64,000 bases of DNA from Salminus brasiliensis (taxonomy: Eukaryota > Chordata > Actinopteri > Characiformes > Bryconidae). Each line of letters starts with the position of its first letter. The stretch's first letter is position 1. Below are positions 10,808-22,851 of the stretch, one piece after another. The stretch covers positions 43,775,842 to 43,839,841 of the forward strand of contig NC_132880.1 of assembly GCF_030463535.1 (NCBI RefSeq), written 5' to 3'. A model generated the notes under the pieces. That model searched no databases. It had not been told where the DNA came from and saw nothing but the letters and a program-made list of their open reading frames with translations. Made by a program: the position numbers and the translations under genes.

Positions 10808-11522
10808 CCTACAACATCCCCTACCCCTACCTAAAACAACATCCCCTACCCCCTACCCCTACCTAAAACAACATCCCTTACCCCTACCCCTACCTAAAAC
10901 AACATCCCCTACCCCTACCCCTACCTAAAACAACATCCCCTACCCCTACCCTTACCTAAAACAACATCCCCTACCCCTACCCCTACCTAAAACAACATCC
11001 CCTACCTAAAACAACATCCCCTACCCCTACCCCTACCTAAAACAACATCCCTTACCCCTACCCCTACCTAAAACAACATCCCCTACCTAAAACAACATCC
11101 CCTACCCCTACCTAAAACAACATCCCCTACCTAAAACAACATCCCCTACCCCTACCCTTACCTAAAACAACATCCCCTACCCCTACCTAAAACAACATCC
11201 CCTACCTAAAACAACATCCCCTACCCCTACCCTTACCTAAAACAACATCCCCTACCCCTACCTAAAACAACATCCCCTACCCCTACCCCTACCTAAAACA
11301 ACATCCCCTACCCCTACCCTTACCTAAAACAACATCCCCTACCCCTACCCTTACCTAAAACAACATCCCCTACCCCTACCCCTACCTAAAACAACATCCC
11401 CTACCCCTACCCTTACCTAAAACAACATCCCCTACCCCTACCCCTACCTAAAACAACATCCCCTACCCCTACCTAAAACAACATCCCTTACCCCTACCTA
11501 AAACAACACCCCCTACCCCTTA
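10808..11522. repeat. C-rich VNTR, 25 copies of CTAAAACAAC
   Basis: Each unit is CTAAAACAACATCC followed by one to three CCCTA modules, so unit length varies between about 19 and 31 bp. The opposite strand has many runs of three or four G and could form G-quadruplexes. It is not the TTAGGG telomere repeat. No reading frame is involved. Confidence 0.95.
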
Positions 11523-11529
11523 CATCGCT

Positions 11530-12187
11530 ACTATCATTTTTAAAACCCATCTCACAGAAAGCTGTGATTACTTAAAAAAAAAAAAAACAAGACCTAATAA
11601 TGAAGAAAATTATAACACAAGTAGAATAGAAAGCTGTGATAATGATATAAAAAAATAATGGTAAATATAGGAGTCCAGCTTAAGGGCTCTTTTTGGTGTA
11701 GTGTGGTGTGCTTACTTGCCCAAAGAATTGAACCCTCGGCTGCCACAAGTGTTTTTACCCTCTGTGCTACACTATACTACACATACTGCAAACATTACCC
11801 CAGATTAGAGAACACTGTGTACTCAATTACACAAGCCAATTACATTGACATTTTTTATTAATTAATTATTTTTGTATGAAGGCCTCAATATTACAGTGTT
11901 TATTGTTATTATTGTTGCTTTTATATGTATAATAACAATAACACTTATATATATATATATGCTCACCAGTTACTGAAGTCGTCTCATTTTACTGCCCAGC
12001 TGAATAACTTTATGTATAATTTAACATATCGCTGCTGTCATGAAAAAACAACAAAAAATTTTAACTTTCAATGGAAGTCAGTGCCAGAAGATTGTGCCCC
12101 AATTCATTTTCCAGCATTTCTAAATTCTGCATCAATGTGAAGGACAACTGACACATTCACATTATGTCAAAAGGGGAAAAACAGCAA
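11530..12187. other. AT-rich unassigned DNA
   Basis: No gene seen. It includes a short (TA)n run near 11946-11960. Confidence 0.5.
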
Positions 12188-12364
12188 AATTGGAGATACA
12201 AGTTTTTAATTACATGTAGCCAGTTCTGAGCCCATTTCTAGAACAAAATGATGAAATAAAAGTTGTTGGTTTGACATATATGTTACATCAGGATTTTAAC
12301 CTTAAAATGTTTTGATTTATTCTAATGGAAGTCAATGCCAAAATATTGTATTAATTTCAGAATT
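12188..12364. repeat. Second copy of the 185-bp block
   Basis: Direct repeat of 9139-9323. The C-rich VNTR lies between the two copies. Confidence 0.85.
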
Positions 12365-12601
12365 TCAGTCATTCTGCAGCATTTATATCAGTCTATTCAT
12401 CAGGAAAGTGTAAAAAAAAACCTTCCACATTCACATTATTTAAAAAATGGAGATATAAGATTTTCATGGGACAGCAACAGTACAATGCTTACGACCGTTG
12501 CACACTTTACTACATACAACTATGTGCATGTGCTATGATTAAATATGAGTGGTAAATATCACATTAATATCACCTATATTTAAATACAGATTCAAGTACT
12601 A

Positions 12602-12838
12602 ATTTATCTATCTATCTATCCATCTATCTATGTCTCCAGACAAATCTGCCCATCCACTTCATCATACACTGGCCCCTGGCTGCAAACATCCCCCCATCCC
12701 CTACCACCCCCTTTCTGTCAAAGCTGATTGTTTCCACGCCAGCAGAGGGCTGGGGGCTAGTTCACTGTCACACTACATCAGAAAGGATGGGGGGGGTGGT
12801 AGAGGTGAGAGAGAGGGAGAGAGAGAGAGAGAGAGAGA
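12602..12838. repeat. ATCT and GA simple repeats flanking a short unique patch
   Basis: ATCT repeat at about 12606-12631 and a GA-rich tract at about 12801-12838. Confidence 0.8.
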
Positions 12839-12859
12839 TCCAGCCTTTTAAAGCTCACA

Positions 12860-13355
12860 AGTGATTTTTGTTGCTGGTCTGTTCATTTGATGCTGAATAT
12901 GAATAATATTGCCCCCCAGTGTTGAGAAATAGCTAACACATCCAAATAAACACACAGAGACGAGCATGAGGCAAACAGGCTGTCTGAACTGTTGGCCCAG
13001 GTCTGGACTGTATTTGTGTATGTTCATTTTTCTGAGCTCATTGGCTTTACGCAAATTGTACAAGACTTAGGGTTTATCTAGAAATATGTCATTATTTAAT
13101 TTAAATGGCATTACTGTGGATTTACCATGTGCAGTGAAGTGCAGCTCATTTATGGTCATTGAAAATACCAAATACTCGAGTACTCGAGACTTTTATCTTG
13201 CTACAGTCCTGTTATTTTGCCTCAGAATGAGAAACGCTGTTTTCCCTTCATGGTGGCCTGACTGGCAGGTTCACATCCCTGCCACGGCCTACTGGACTAT
13301 TACAAGAACCAGTACTAGACGGTTTTTGGTAGAGTATGTTGCTATCTGCTATACA
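12860..13355. other. Unassigned DNA
   Basis: No feature recognised. Confidence 0.5.
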
Positions 13356-13360
13356 AGGTA

Positions 13361-13801
13361 CACTATATGGACCAAAGTATTGGGACACCTGCTCATTCAC
13401 TGTTTCTCCTTAAATCAAAGGTATTAAAAAGAGCGTATCCTGCTTTTGTTGGAGTTACTGTCTCTACTGTTCAGAAAAGACCAGGATGTTGGATGATCTC
13501 CACCCACCTCATCCCAAAAGTATTGGATGGAGCACCAACCATCATTCCAGAGAACACAGCTCTTCCTCTGCTCCACAGCTCAATGCTGGAGGGCCTTAAA
13601 CCCCCCTAGCTCATGCCTGCATTTGGCAGCATGGTGCCAATAGGTTCATGTTTATCTGCTCCAGAGGGTCCTATTCTTTGTGCAGTACTTCTTCTCTACA
13701 GGGACTAGACGAGCTGTGCATGTGTGCATTTGTCCATCTGTGTCAGCAATGGTTGCAATGCATTCATTAGAAGCGGTGTCCACAAACATTTGGACATATA
13801 G
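13361..13801 (+). mobile_element. Tc1/mariner-type MITE, copy 1
   Basis: Starts CACTATATGGACCAAAGTAT and ends GGACATATAG, giving imperfect terminal inverted repeats of about 28 bp next to TA. The internal part contains TGCTGGAGGGCCTTAA and TTCATGTTTATCTGCTCC. The same family recurs at 14321, 33647 and 48333. No coding capacity. Confidence 0.75.
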
Positions 13802-13805
13802 GCTA

Positions 13806-14315
13806 GTGTGTCTCCGTTAGCTGTATTAGCCTGGTTTATAGAGAGGAACTGTTCAGAAAGAGTAACTCCAGAGGAGCTTCCTCAGTTGTTTTATGTACTC
13901 TGAGCAGCAGAAGTGAAGCAGGAGTAGTTCTTCTCGGTGTATAAACAACAGGTGATGAGTATTCAGATAAGGACGTTTTCACACAGACATAACAACTTTG
14001 CGCAGACTTGTGGGTGTCACAGCTGTGTGCACTCCCCGACGGGAATGTTTTCTCAAAAAAAAGCCGCAATTGTCTCCACTGTATATTTTCCCGCCTGTGT
14101 GTGTTTCAGAAGGCTAAATTAGCAGCTATGCTCGAGGAGCGAGGCGCAGCAGCGAGTCCCCAGGCGAAGGGATTGGCGCCCTGCGGGGCCTAGCACTTCA
14201 CCTTCAGTCCCGCTTCTAAAACTGAGCGCTGGTGTTTGAGAGAAGTACCTTAAAGTAACAGTGTAAGTGACACGGCCTCTTCCATCCACAGAACCACAGT
14301 CTAGCTTGAAATACC
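13806..14315. other. Unassigned DNA between two MITE copies
   Basis: No feature recognised. The modest GC rise at about 14120-14210 does not resolve into an exon. Confidence 0.45.
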
Positions 14316-14320
14316 TTCTA

Positions 14321-14753
14321 CACCCTGACGCCTGCTTATTCCCTGTTTCTTCTGAAATCAGGGCTATTAAAAAGAGTTCATCCTGCTTTTGTTGGAGCAA
14401 CTGTCTCTACTGTCCAGGGAAGAAGGCTTTCTGCTAGATTCTGCAGATTATGAAACACTGTGAGGATTTGATTACATTCAGCGACAAAAAAGCTGCTAAG
14501 GTCAGGATGTTGGATGATCACCACCCCACCCTTATCCCCAGTTTCCTAACTTATCCCAAAAGTACTGGATGGAGCACCAACCATCATTCCAGAGAACACA
14601 GTTCTGCCATTGCTCCACAGCTCAATGCTGGGGGGGCTTTATACCCCTCTGGCCCACACCTGCATTAGGCAGCATGGTGCCAATAGATTCATGTTTATCC
14701 ACTCCATAGAGTCCTATTCTATTGGCAGTTCTTCTCTACAGAGACTAGACAAG

Positions 14754-14794
<41 letters not shown>

Positions 14795-14868
14795 TGCACA
14801 TCTGTGGGTGCAACTTAAAGTAATTGAATGCATTTATTAGAAGTGGTGTCCACAAACATTTGGACATA
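14321..14868 (+). mobile_element. Same MITE family, copy 2, with a (GT)n expansion
   Basis: Shares most of its length with 13361-13801 (CTGCTTTTGTTGGAGCAACT, CCATCATTCCAGAGAACAC) and ends GTGTCCACAAACATTTGGAC. A GT microsatellite at 14757-14790 lies inside it. Confidence 0.7.
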
Positions 14869-14967
14869 TTATATATGTCGTATATTTTGTAATACTAGTG
14901 GGCATTTTAGCTCTTGACCATTTTTATTTTGTGTTTTATACAGCAACTATAAGTAGAGCTCGGCCTT

Positions 14968-16175
14968 GGTTGTACAGTTAGAACCGTAAGTATTTGGACG
15001 GTTATACATTTTTCAAAAATTTGTCTTGGATCTGAATTGAAGCAAATCATTTCCAAATCAAAAACCATTTCCACAGGCTCGAAAAAAAAACAAACTCACA
15101 ATTATGAATATGAGGATTATTTGTAATACTTGGACATCATACATACATTTTCTGCAGTCAATGGCTGCCTGATGTCTGAAACCTATGGACATCCCCAGAT
15201 ACTGAGTTTCCTGCCATGAGATGCTTTGCTAGGCCTTTACTGCAGCCGCCTTCAGCTTGTTTGCTGCTTGTTTGTGGGTCTGCCTCAGTTTTCATTCTTC
15301 AGTGAGCTCAACTGGGTTGAAATCAGGTGTCTGACTTGGACCTTTGAGAATATTCCAGTACTTTGCCTTTTAGAAGGTCTTAAGGGTGCTGTGTGTTGTT
15401 TTGGGTCATCATTCGTCTGTAGTGCAAAACGCCATCCTATCAATGTTGCAGCATTTGACTAAATCTGAGCTGAAAGTAAAGCTGTATACACTCCAAAATT
15501 CCCCCTTTTACCTCTTTCAGCAGTCAGATCATTAGTAAACATCACTAATTCAGTTTCATTGACAGCCATAAGTGCCCATGCCTTAACTGTGCCTCCACCA
15601 TGTTTGACAGATAATGTAGTATGCTTCCAATCACGGGCGCTTCCTTTCCTTCTCCACATCCGTCCTTTATGCCTTCCCCCTTGACTAGACTAGATGTCAA
15701 GGAAAGAATTTTGCCATCATCTACCTTAGTTATCTACTAGGGCATTTCAGTTTTTTGGTGATGCTAATCTTGTAAGTGCATTCCTTCTTTTTAAAAATGC
15801 ACTAAATTGTTGATTTAGCCACTGTTAGTCAAGTTTCTCTCTCTGATAGGTTTGTTTTGTTTAATCATAGCCTCCTTCACTTGCATCAACACCTCTTTAG
15901 ACTGCATATTAAGAGCTTCCGTGAACGGCTACCAATTGCAAATTCAATACTTGGAATCTACTCTATGTTTATCTCCTTAATTTGTCAGAACAAGGAGGGA
16001 ACAGGCTACACCTGACTACAGGACCACTTATCTATCAGCTGTCAAAATACTTTGAAGCCTGGGAGTATGTAAATGCAATATATTGTTAAACCCCGTGAAT
16101 TAAATGCCTAATTCCAAATCCACTGAGGTGGAAATGACAAAAATTGTGTCATTGTCCAAATAAATATGGACATCT
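14968..16175 (-). mobile_element. Degraded Tc1-like transposon
   Basis: The left end, GTAAGTATTTGGACGGTTA, and the right end, CATTGTCCAAATAAATATGG, form imperfect inverted repeats. The reverse strand at about 15575-15615 reads VKHGGGTVKAW, and near 15395-15420 it resembles the second catalytic Asp block. Many frameshifts make it inactive. Confidence 0.65.
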
Positions 16176-16179
16176 TCTG

Positions 16180-16840
16180 TTAAATCTAATTGTGAGACAC
16201 GTGAGACAAAACACACCATCAACAGACGTGTTAATAGTGTAATACATTTGCAAAGCGGTTCACTTAAACAAAAAAGGAAGATAAGCACAGAACATAAGCC
16301 CTCAGTCCCCAAATTCGGCGGCAGACCCCATGGATTATCCCTATTTTGCCACAGGGCTTGGCTGTGGAGGGATACCAGGCCGCGGGTCTGCTCACCGGTC
16401 CGGAGTGGACCAGGTGCCCTCAGGCACATATGCGCACACACCCTCTGCCCCCCAGGGACACGGAACGTGAGGCCTTGGGCCCTGAGGCCATGCTTACACT
16501 GAGGATTTAGGTGCAAACGCTGCTATCTGTTCAAACACATAACACGCCATCTATGCCATGTAGATTCACAGTTTTCCTGAGACTATCGCTCTTTATCCAG
16601 TGCTCGTTCCTCCTCGTGTGATAAGAAACAAGAACATTGTGGATTCGCTAATAAATAGACCATTGTGAGAAAGGTCAAGTAGGATAACAACAATCTTGTT
16701 GTGCTGCTGGAGTGGTTGAGTCGAAACTGAGAGTCAGAAGGGCTTTTTACTGACTGCATTGGCTTATTTTGATCCTAAAACAACATTATTCCCTACATTA
16801 GTACAACTGCTTATGAAAGGACACCAACAACAAAACTTAA
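16180..16840. other. Intergenic DNA downstream of C1orf216
   Basis: No gene or clear repeat. It ends near the likely polyadenylation site of the minus-strand gene: TTTATT on the plus strand near 16848-16853 reads AATAAA on the transcript strand. Confidence 0.4.
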
Positions 16841-17498
16841 ATAGAATTTATTCATTCACACACAGGAAAAGACAATAAATTCTCTTATAATTTAAAGATA
16901 TATTTAACAAACATAACTTTGCTCACATATTTTAGAAGATATTTTCATGATATATAACTCTGGTATTCATACTGGATACGTAGGTCAGCAGATACAGTCA
17001 GGAAACAACAAGCCATGCATGCACAGCTCTACACAGATGCTTCAGTGACTTTTCAAATACATCAGATGACAGCAAAGAAACAAGTACAGCTTGGAGCACT
17101 GACATGGACAACACTGGAGTGACAGTGGGGGGATTCCAACGGGGTCATTTGGTTTAAAGCAGTGGCTCTCAACTCAAGTCCTGGGGATCCACTGTCCAGC
17201 ACAGCTTTAGGTATTCCCTGCCACCAAAGAACACCTAATCCAGGACTTGATGATTAGATAATGTATTAGGTCGGCATTTGTTGGGGGTGTTGGGATTGGT
17301 TGTCCAGGGTTGGAATAACTGAAAAAGCGCAGGACAGTGGGTCCTCAGGCCTGGAGGTGAGAACCGCTGTTTTAAAAGAGTCTACGAGATAAACGCAGGA
17401 ATCTTCCCTGTACATGACGTCAACGCTCATAGTCCTTTGTTTTCGCCTTGGTCATCAGCTGGTCCCATGATTCTCCTGTCTCTTTCTTCTCCTCTCTG
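16840..17498 (-). other. C1orf216: Probable 3' UTR of C1orf216
   Basis: Downstream of the minus-strand stop codon, up to the AATAAA-type signal near 16848-16853. The extent is inferred from the signal only. Confidence 0.45.
17160..17369. mobile_element. hAT-like palindromic MITE in the 3' UTR
   Basis: Starts CAGTGGCTCTCAACTC and ends GGTGAGAACCGCTG, an inverted terminal repeat. Flanking 8-mers GTTTAAAG and TTTTAAAA agree at 6 of 8 positions. It is related to the element at 22852-23059. Confidence 0.6.
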
Positions 17499-18512
17499 TT
17501 ATTGGCTGGCTGTGGCTGTGGCCGCACCCATCCGCAGCAGCTCTTTCCTGTGGGTAAGGATGATGTCGAAACTGGACTGGAGCCGGTTCTGCTGTTCCTG
17601 GACACGACCCTGCAGGGTGCGCACCCAGCGAATCAGAGCAAGCCGCCGGTACATGGTCAGCTGGACTTGATGCTTCTCCATCTCCTGGGCTTTGAACCTC
17701 TCCCGGTCCTGCAGGGTCCACACCGCTTCCATAAGTTCGGGCAGCTCGGAGCTAGGGTCGCTGTCTGTGTCCGAGGAAGCTTCTTCTAGCATGCTGGAGC
17801 TTCCGTGGCTCTTACGACGCACCCCTGCCTCCTTGTCCTCTTCCCGCTTCTGCTTTTCATCTGGGTTTGTGGTTGCGTCCCCACTTTCTGCATTCGAACC
17901 TCCCACGCAGACGCGGTCCCAGATAGAGTTGAGTAAGTCTCCTCCAGCCACATCTCCACTCCTGATGCTGAGAGGAGAAGAGCTCCCTGACCTGTAGCTG
18001 AATTCAAATTCATCATCACTGTCATCCCAGTCTATCCCCTCTTCCCCTTCTTCCTCCTCCTCGTCCTCCTGTTCCTGCTCTTCACCTCTCTTCACAAGCT
18101 CCCTTGACTCCTTCTCATCATCACTCACTCTCCTCATCTCCTCGTCGATCTTGCCCTCCTCGGCTCCATCTGGAGGCACTCTGCCTCCAGTGTCGTCCCC
18201 GCTTTCGATCTCAGGAAGGGGCTCCAGTGGGCTCCAGCAGGGAAGGCGGGACAGGGGAGAGAGGGGTCCAGGCCCATAGTGGTTAGCAGAGATAGGCGCA
18301 TCGCGACCCAACAGCCCCAGAGCCCGAGGGCGCATCTGGTTGCGGTTCTCGTCTCCTGTCGTTGGGCTGTCATCTTGGCCCAAGAAGTTGAAGTTCCCAT
18401 CCTTCTCACACTTCCTCTGGCTGCTACTGCCGAGGATACGCAGTGTGGAAGGTGCACCTCCAGGCTTCTGGCCTCCATAGGCCGGGTTCACAGGTCGATC
18501 TTGCTTCAGCAT
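17499..18512 (-). CDS. C1orf216: UPF0500 protein C1orf216 homologue, 337 aa
   Basis: This single open exon encodes a 337-residue protein with no assigned biochemical function; I do not propose one. The recognisable part is the C-terminal 85 residues, rich in charged and aromatic positions (RERFKAQEMEKHQVQL, then MYRRLALIRW, then RKELLRM). It closely resembles the C-terminus of human C1orf216 and looks helical or coiled-coil. The middle (about residues 145-175) is a run of Glu and Asp, and the N-terminal half is low complexity and Ser/Pro/Gly rich. There is no signal peptide or membrane segment. The human protein is about 229 residues, so the fish version is longer, mainly through the acidic linker. 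An in-frame TAA lies just upstream of the chosen ATG. A splice acceptor (CTTAAAG) sits 28 nt before the ATG, so the gene has an untranslated first exon. Its position next to clspn and ago4 supports orthology. Confidence 0.88.
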   Translation of the reverse strand: MLKQDRPVNPAYGGQKPGGAPSTLRILGSSSQRKCEKDGNFNFLGQDDSPTTGDENRNQMRPRALGLLGRDAPISANHYGPGPLSPLSRLPCWSPLEPLPEIESGDDTGGRVPPDGAEEGKIDEEMRRVSDDEKESRELVKRGEEQEQEDEEEEEGEEGIDWDDSDDEFEFSYRSGSSSPLSIRSGDVAGGDLLNSIWDRVCVGGSNAESGDATTNPDEKQKREEDKEAGVRRKSHGSSSMLEEASSDTDSDPSSELPELMEAVWTLQDRERFKAQEMEKHQVQLTMYRRLALIRWVRTLQGRVQEQQNRLQSSFDIILTHRKELLRMGAATATASQ

Positions 18513-18924
18513 TTTTGGACTTGTCTGAGACGGAGTAGTTCTTTAAGAGAGGAGAAAGAAAATCCATAGTTTTGTTAAAAGGCCAACAAAAAGATTTACT
18601 TAAGAATTCATGAGTTTATACATGTGGTCCTAGATCAGCATTAAAGGGGTTTACAGCTCCCTCACAGGAAGTTGGTGCACAAAATGGTTATGAATACACT
18701 GCCTGATGCCTGAGACATTGTTTGACCAGAACTTTGAGGGTTTAGGGTTTGGCTTTGGATGGCAAAATAGGCCCCAAAGGAAATTCATAGTTATAGTTCA
18801 GATTCACCTCTATTTTACCATTATCAGAAATACATACTCAGTAACCTCAGAAGATACGCATATGTTCACTCATGGTTTTGGATCACATTCTAAATCATCC
18901 ACAGATCATCCACAGCAGTGCAAG

Positions 18925-19047
18925 GAAATTTAGCTTCCACATTTAACCCATCCATGGTAGCAACACATGCACAGGTGGACAGCCACCTCAGCGCCCGGGG
19001 AGCCGTACACATCCAGGGGCTCCACCCATTGACCTTCCGGTCCCAAG
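18925..19047 (-). mobile_element. SINE 3' part
   Basis: The reverse strand reads CTCCCCGGGCGCTGAGGTGGCTGTCC and later GATGGGTTAAATGTGG, matching the body and tail of the SINE copies at 290-515 and 2412-2696. It is separated from its head (19290-19435) by the duplicated gene fragment. Confidence 0.65.
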
Positions 19048-19282
19048 CCTGCTTCGGCCACAGCTGCAGTGCTCCATCTGGAGGCTCTCTTCCTCCAGTG
19101 TCGTCCCCGCTTTCTCTCCCAGAAAGAGGCACCAGTGGGCTCCAGCAGGGCAGACGGGACAGGGGGGAGAGGGGTCCAAGCCCATAGTGGTTAGCAGAGA
19201 ATGTCGCATCACGACCTAACAGCCCCAGAGCTGGAGAACACATCTGGCTGCGGTTCTTGTCTCCTGCTTCGGCCAAAGCTGC
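19048..19282 (-). pseudogene. Templated copy of a C1orf216 exon segment with flanking direct repeats
   Basis: The stretch 19071-19266 (196 bp) aligns without gaps to 18163-18358 of the C1orf216 coding exon, in the same orientation, with about 24 differences (roughly 88% identity by eye). It is bounded by a 20-bp direct repeat at 19048-19067 and 19263-19282 that differs at one position. The frame is open across the copy, giving a 131-codon open frame at 18890-19285 on the minus strand that encodes a second ALGLLGRDA...SANHYG block. There is no poly-A tail, and SINE sequence lies on both sides. It is probably a dead fragment; whether it is ever spliced in is unknown. Confidence 0.85.
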
Positions 19283-19289
19283 CAAAAGC

Positions 19290-19435
19290 TGGGGTCAGAC
19301 AGCAAGAGTCAGCCATGCTAGAGCACCCCCGGAGCAGAGGCGGTTAAGGGCTTTGCTCAAGAGCCCTTAACCGTCAGCTTAGCAGACCTGGGTATCGAAC
19401 CCAGCGCTCTAACCACCTGAGCCACCACTTGGCTC
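19290..19435 (-). mobile_element. tRNA-derived SINE head and body
   Basis: On the minus strand there is an A-box-like GGCTCAGGTGG (19412-19425) and a perfect B box GGGTTCGATACCC (19390-19402), followed by TTGAGCAAAGCCCTTAACC and the SINE body. The spacing between the two boxes is only about 10 nt, so the anticodon arm is absent and this is not a tRNA gene. Confidence 0.75.
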
Positions 19436-19439
19436 AAGT

Positions 19440-19925
19440 CGATAAGTGTCTCTAACCAATTCCAAGTTGGATTATTTTGGATGGATTATAATCTGGTCAG
19501 TAACTCTAACTAATGATGTCCAATACAGCATACAAACAGTATTTAATGCCATAATCTTCTTATTTTTTAGACATCCGAGCATGTTTTAAACCATAGATAG
19601 ATATAAAAAAAAAAATGCCACAAAAACAGTTCAAATTAGGCCATTAGAGACTCCAAATGCTATAACCTGAGAAACTACCCAGCCGGCCCCATCCACCAGC
19701 GTTACACTGGCCATCACTGTTTACCCTGTAGGATGTGACCCAGCGCCAAACACACCCAGCCTTCCAGTGCTCCTAGTCGGGCAGGGGTGGCTCTGCCACC
19801 GCTCACCTCCAAACCTCCATCATATTTCAGCAGTGAAAATACAAGCGAGCATCGACGTGGATTAAATCTGGACAGCCTGCTGTTACATAAGCGCGCAGTT
19901 ATGGCAGCTTTACCCCATCTCCGAG

Positions 19926-19965
<40 letters not shown>

Positions 19966-20060
19966 CAGACCACCGCTCTCCCTCCATTTATCTGACCGTT
20001 ACATAAGGCGATGATTGGCACTAACGTTAGCGTGTGAATCGATAAACACACGGCCTCGTC
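19440..20060. other. Remainder of the C1orf216 5' intron
   Basis: Nothing coding. It includes a (CT)n microsatellite at 19929-19960. Confidence 0.5.
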
Positions 20061-20064
20061 TTAC

Positions 20065-20162
20065 CGTCCGTTTTCGAGATGCTGCCCCTTCTACGTTTAG
20101 CCCTCCTCCTCCTCCTCTTCCTCCTCCTCCTTCCTCTGTTCCAGCAGGCGAGCCTCTGCAGC

Positions 20163-20195
<33 letters not shown>

Positions 20196-20250
20196 GCCTG
20201 TCTGCTAGCTTGCTACCTCTCCTCGCCCCCCTCCTCCCATCCTAGCATGA
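20065..20250 (-). promoter_or_regulatory. C1orf216: Probable C1orf216 first exon and promoter area
   Basis: The GC- and CT-rich block ends at a consensus donor on the minus strand. It contains a (GT)n tract at 20164-20192. The transcription start is not visible; this is inferred from the downstream acceptor and the donor. Confidence 0.45.
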
Positions 20251-20289
20251 CTCACTTCCTAAACTGGGCAGGGGTAGCTGAGCTGACTG

Positions 20290-20905
20290 GAAGCTGGACA
20301 ACAACACAATCACAGACTGGGACACTCCACCTTGTCCATTAGATCAGCTCCACTCTCCATACAGATCTGAAATTCCAGACTATGGTCCATCTACTTCTCT
20401 ACATGCTCTCTTAGCCTCCGTTCACCCTGTTCCTCAATGGTCAGGGCCCCACCACAGAGCAGGGAGGTATTATTTATTTGGATGGTGGGTTATTTTCAGC
20501 ACTGGACTGACTGTGACGGACCACCACGGTGGTGAGTGTGTTAGTGTGTGTGTGTTGGGCTGGTGGTACGAGTGGATGAGGCACAGCAGTGCTGCTGGAG
20601 TGTTTAAACACCGTGTCTGTCCACTCACTGTCCACTCTATTAGACACTCCGGCCTAGTTGCTCCAGCTTGTAGATGCGAAGATCTGGTTGGTGGACTGTT
20701 CTCAGTCCAGCAGTGATCCGCAGGTGTTTAAGAACTCCAGCAGCACTGCTGTGCCTCATACACTCGTACCACCAGCGCAACTAACACACACTACTAACAC
20801 ACTCGCCACTCGAGAGTGCCTCTGCAGTGATGAGAATGGCCAACACCCAAATACCACCTGTTCTATGGTGGTCTTGTGGGGTCCTGACCATTGAAGAACA
20901 GGGTT
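20290..20905. mobile_element. Long-palindrome MITE, copy A
   Basis: The left arm (TCACCCTGTTCCTCAATGGTC near 20427-20445) and the right arm (GACCATTGAAGAACAGGGT near 20888) are inverted repeats, with CACAGCAGTGCTGCTGG and its inverse nested inside. The same structure recurs at 49168-49790. The right end is cut by Tc1-like sequence. Confidence 0.7.
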
Positions 20906-22046
<1,141 letters not shown>

Positions 22047-22049
22047 TAT

Positions 22050-22850
22050 AGAAAATATTTAACATTCAACCCTTTAAAGCCGGAATCATCAAATAATTGC
22101 CAGAAAAATGGAATTCTTTAAAACTGGAGTGTTTATTTAACCTACTGACCATATATGTATTGATTTTTGGTATTTTTGCATCATTTAATAACAATTAAAT
22201 TATATTAAAAATTAATTACAAAAATAACAAATCAGGTACATGGTGGATTTCATTGTGTGCAACAGAAAAATACATACAGATTTTTAGATTAAGAAGTTTA
22301 AAATGTCACCATTTTTTTAAGGATTTTTGTGTTATATGTGTTTTATTAAAAAAAAGAATACCAAGCTGTGAGCAATAAATAATTTTAGATGTATCAAATA
22401 TGATACAAAATGAAACACAGGGTAATTTTATTTTGTAATAATTGGTGAGAACGGTCAACAAACACCCCACTTTAAAAGCATTACAATGTTTTGGCAGCTA
22501 CTTGGTGGTTTGGACTTTAAAGTGTTAAATGACACTTTGCATATATGACTTTTAATTTACATCATATTTGATAAATCCTGAATGTATTGATCACAGCAGT
22601 TTAGTTTTTTATACAAACTAAAACACATACAACCCAACATTGTTTAACCCTCTTTTACCTTAAAAGGTACCATTAAATATTCGGTATGTATTTTGTGGTG
22701 CACGCTTCACAGATTGTATCTTATCTTATGTAATTAACTATTATTATTAATTATAATTCAATTAATCAAATAATTGCCAGAAAAATATATAATTTATTTT
22801 ACCTTCTGACCATTTATAATTCAAAAGTCTCAAAAATCCAAATATGCATC
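22050..22850. repeat. AT-rich block, diverged relative of 23590-24060
   Basis: Shares with 23590-24060 an order of short matches (AATAATTGCCAGAAAAAT, TTGGCAGCTACTTGGTGGTTTG-like and ACATACAGATTTTT-like segments). No gene seen. Confidence 0.4.
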
Positions 22851-22851
22851 A

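Larger units (their letters stand above)
18541..20064 (-). other. C1orf216: C1orf216 5' UTR intron
   Basis: On the minus strand a consensus donor (ACG followed by GTAAGA, cut between 20065 and 20064) and the acceptor CTCTTAAAG at 18541 bound a 1.5-kb intron. It contains a SINE and the duplicated exon fragment. The donor choice is by consensus match only. Confidence 0.6.

Noticed and set aside
10808-11522. Interstitial telomere repeat
   Set aside because: The modules are CCCTACCCCTA with an AAAACAACAT core, not the vertebrate CCCTAA hexamer.
18890-19285. Independent 131-codon gene upstream of C1orf216
   Set aside because: Its recognisable part is the duplicated C1orf216 segment and the rest is SINE sequence; treated as a fragment, not a gene.
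19385-19432. tRNA gene on the minus strand
   Set aside because: A and B boxes are only about 10 nt apart, so the anticodon arm is missing; it is the head of a SINE.
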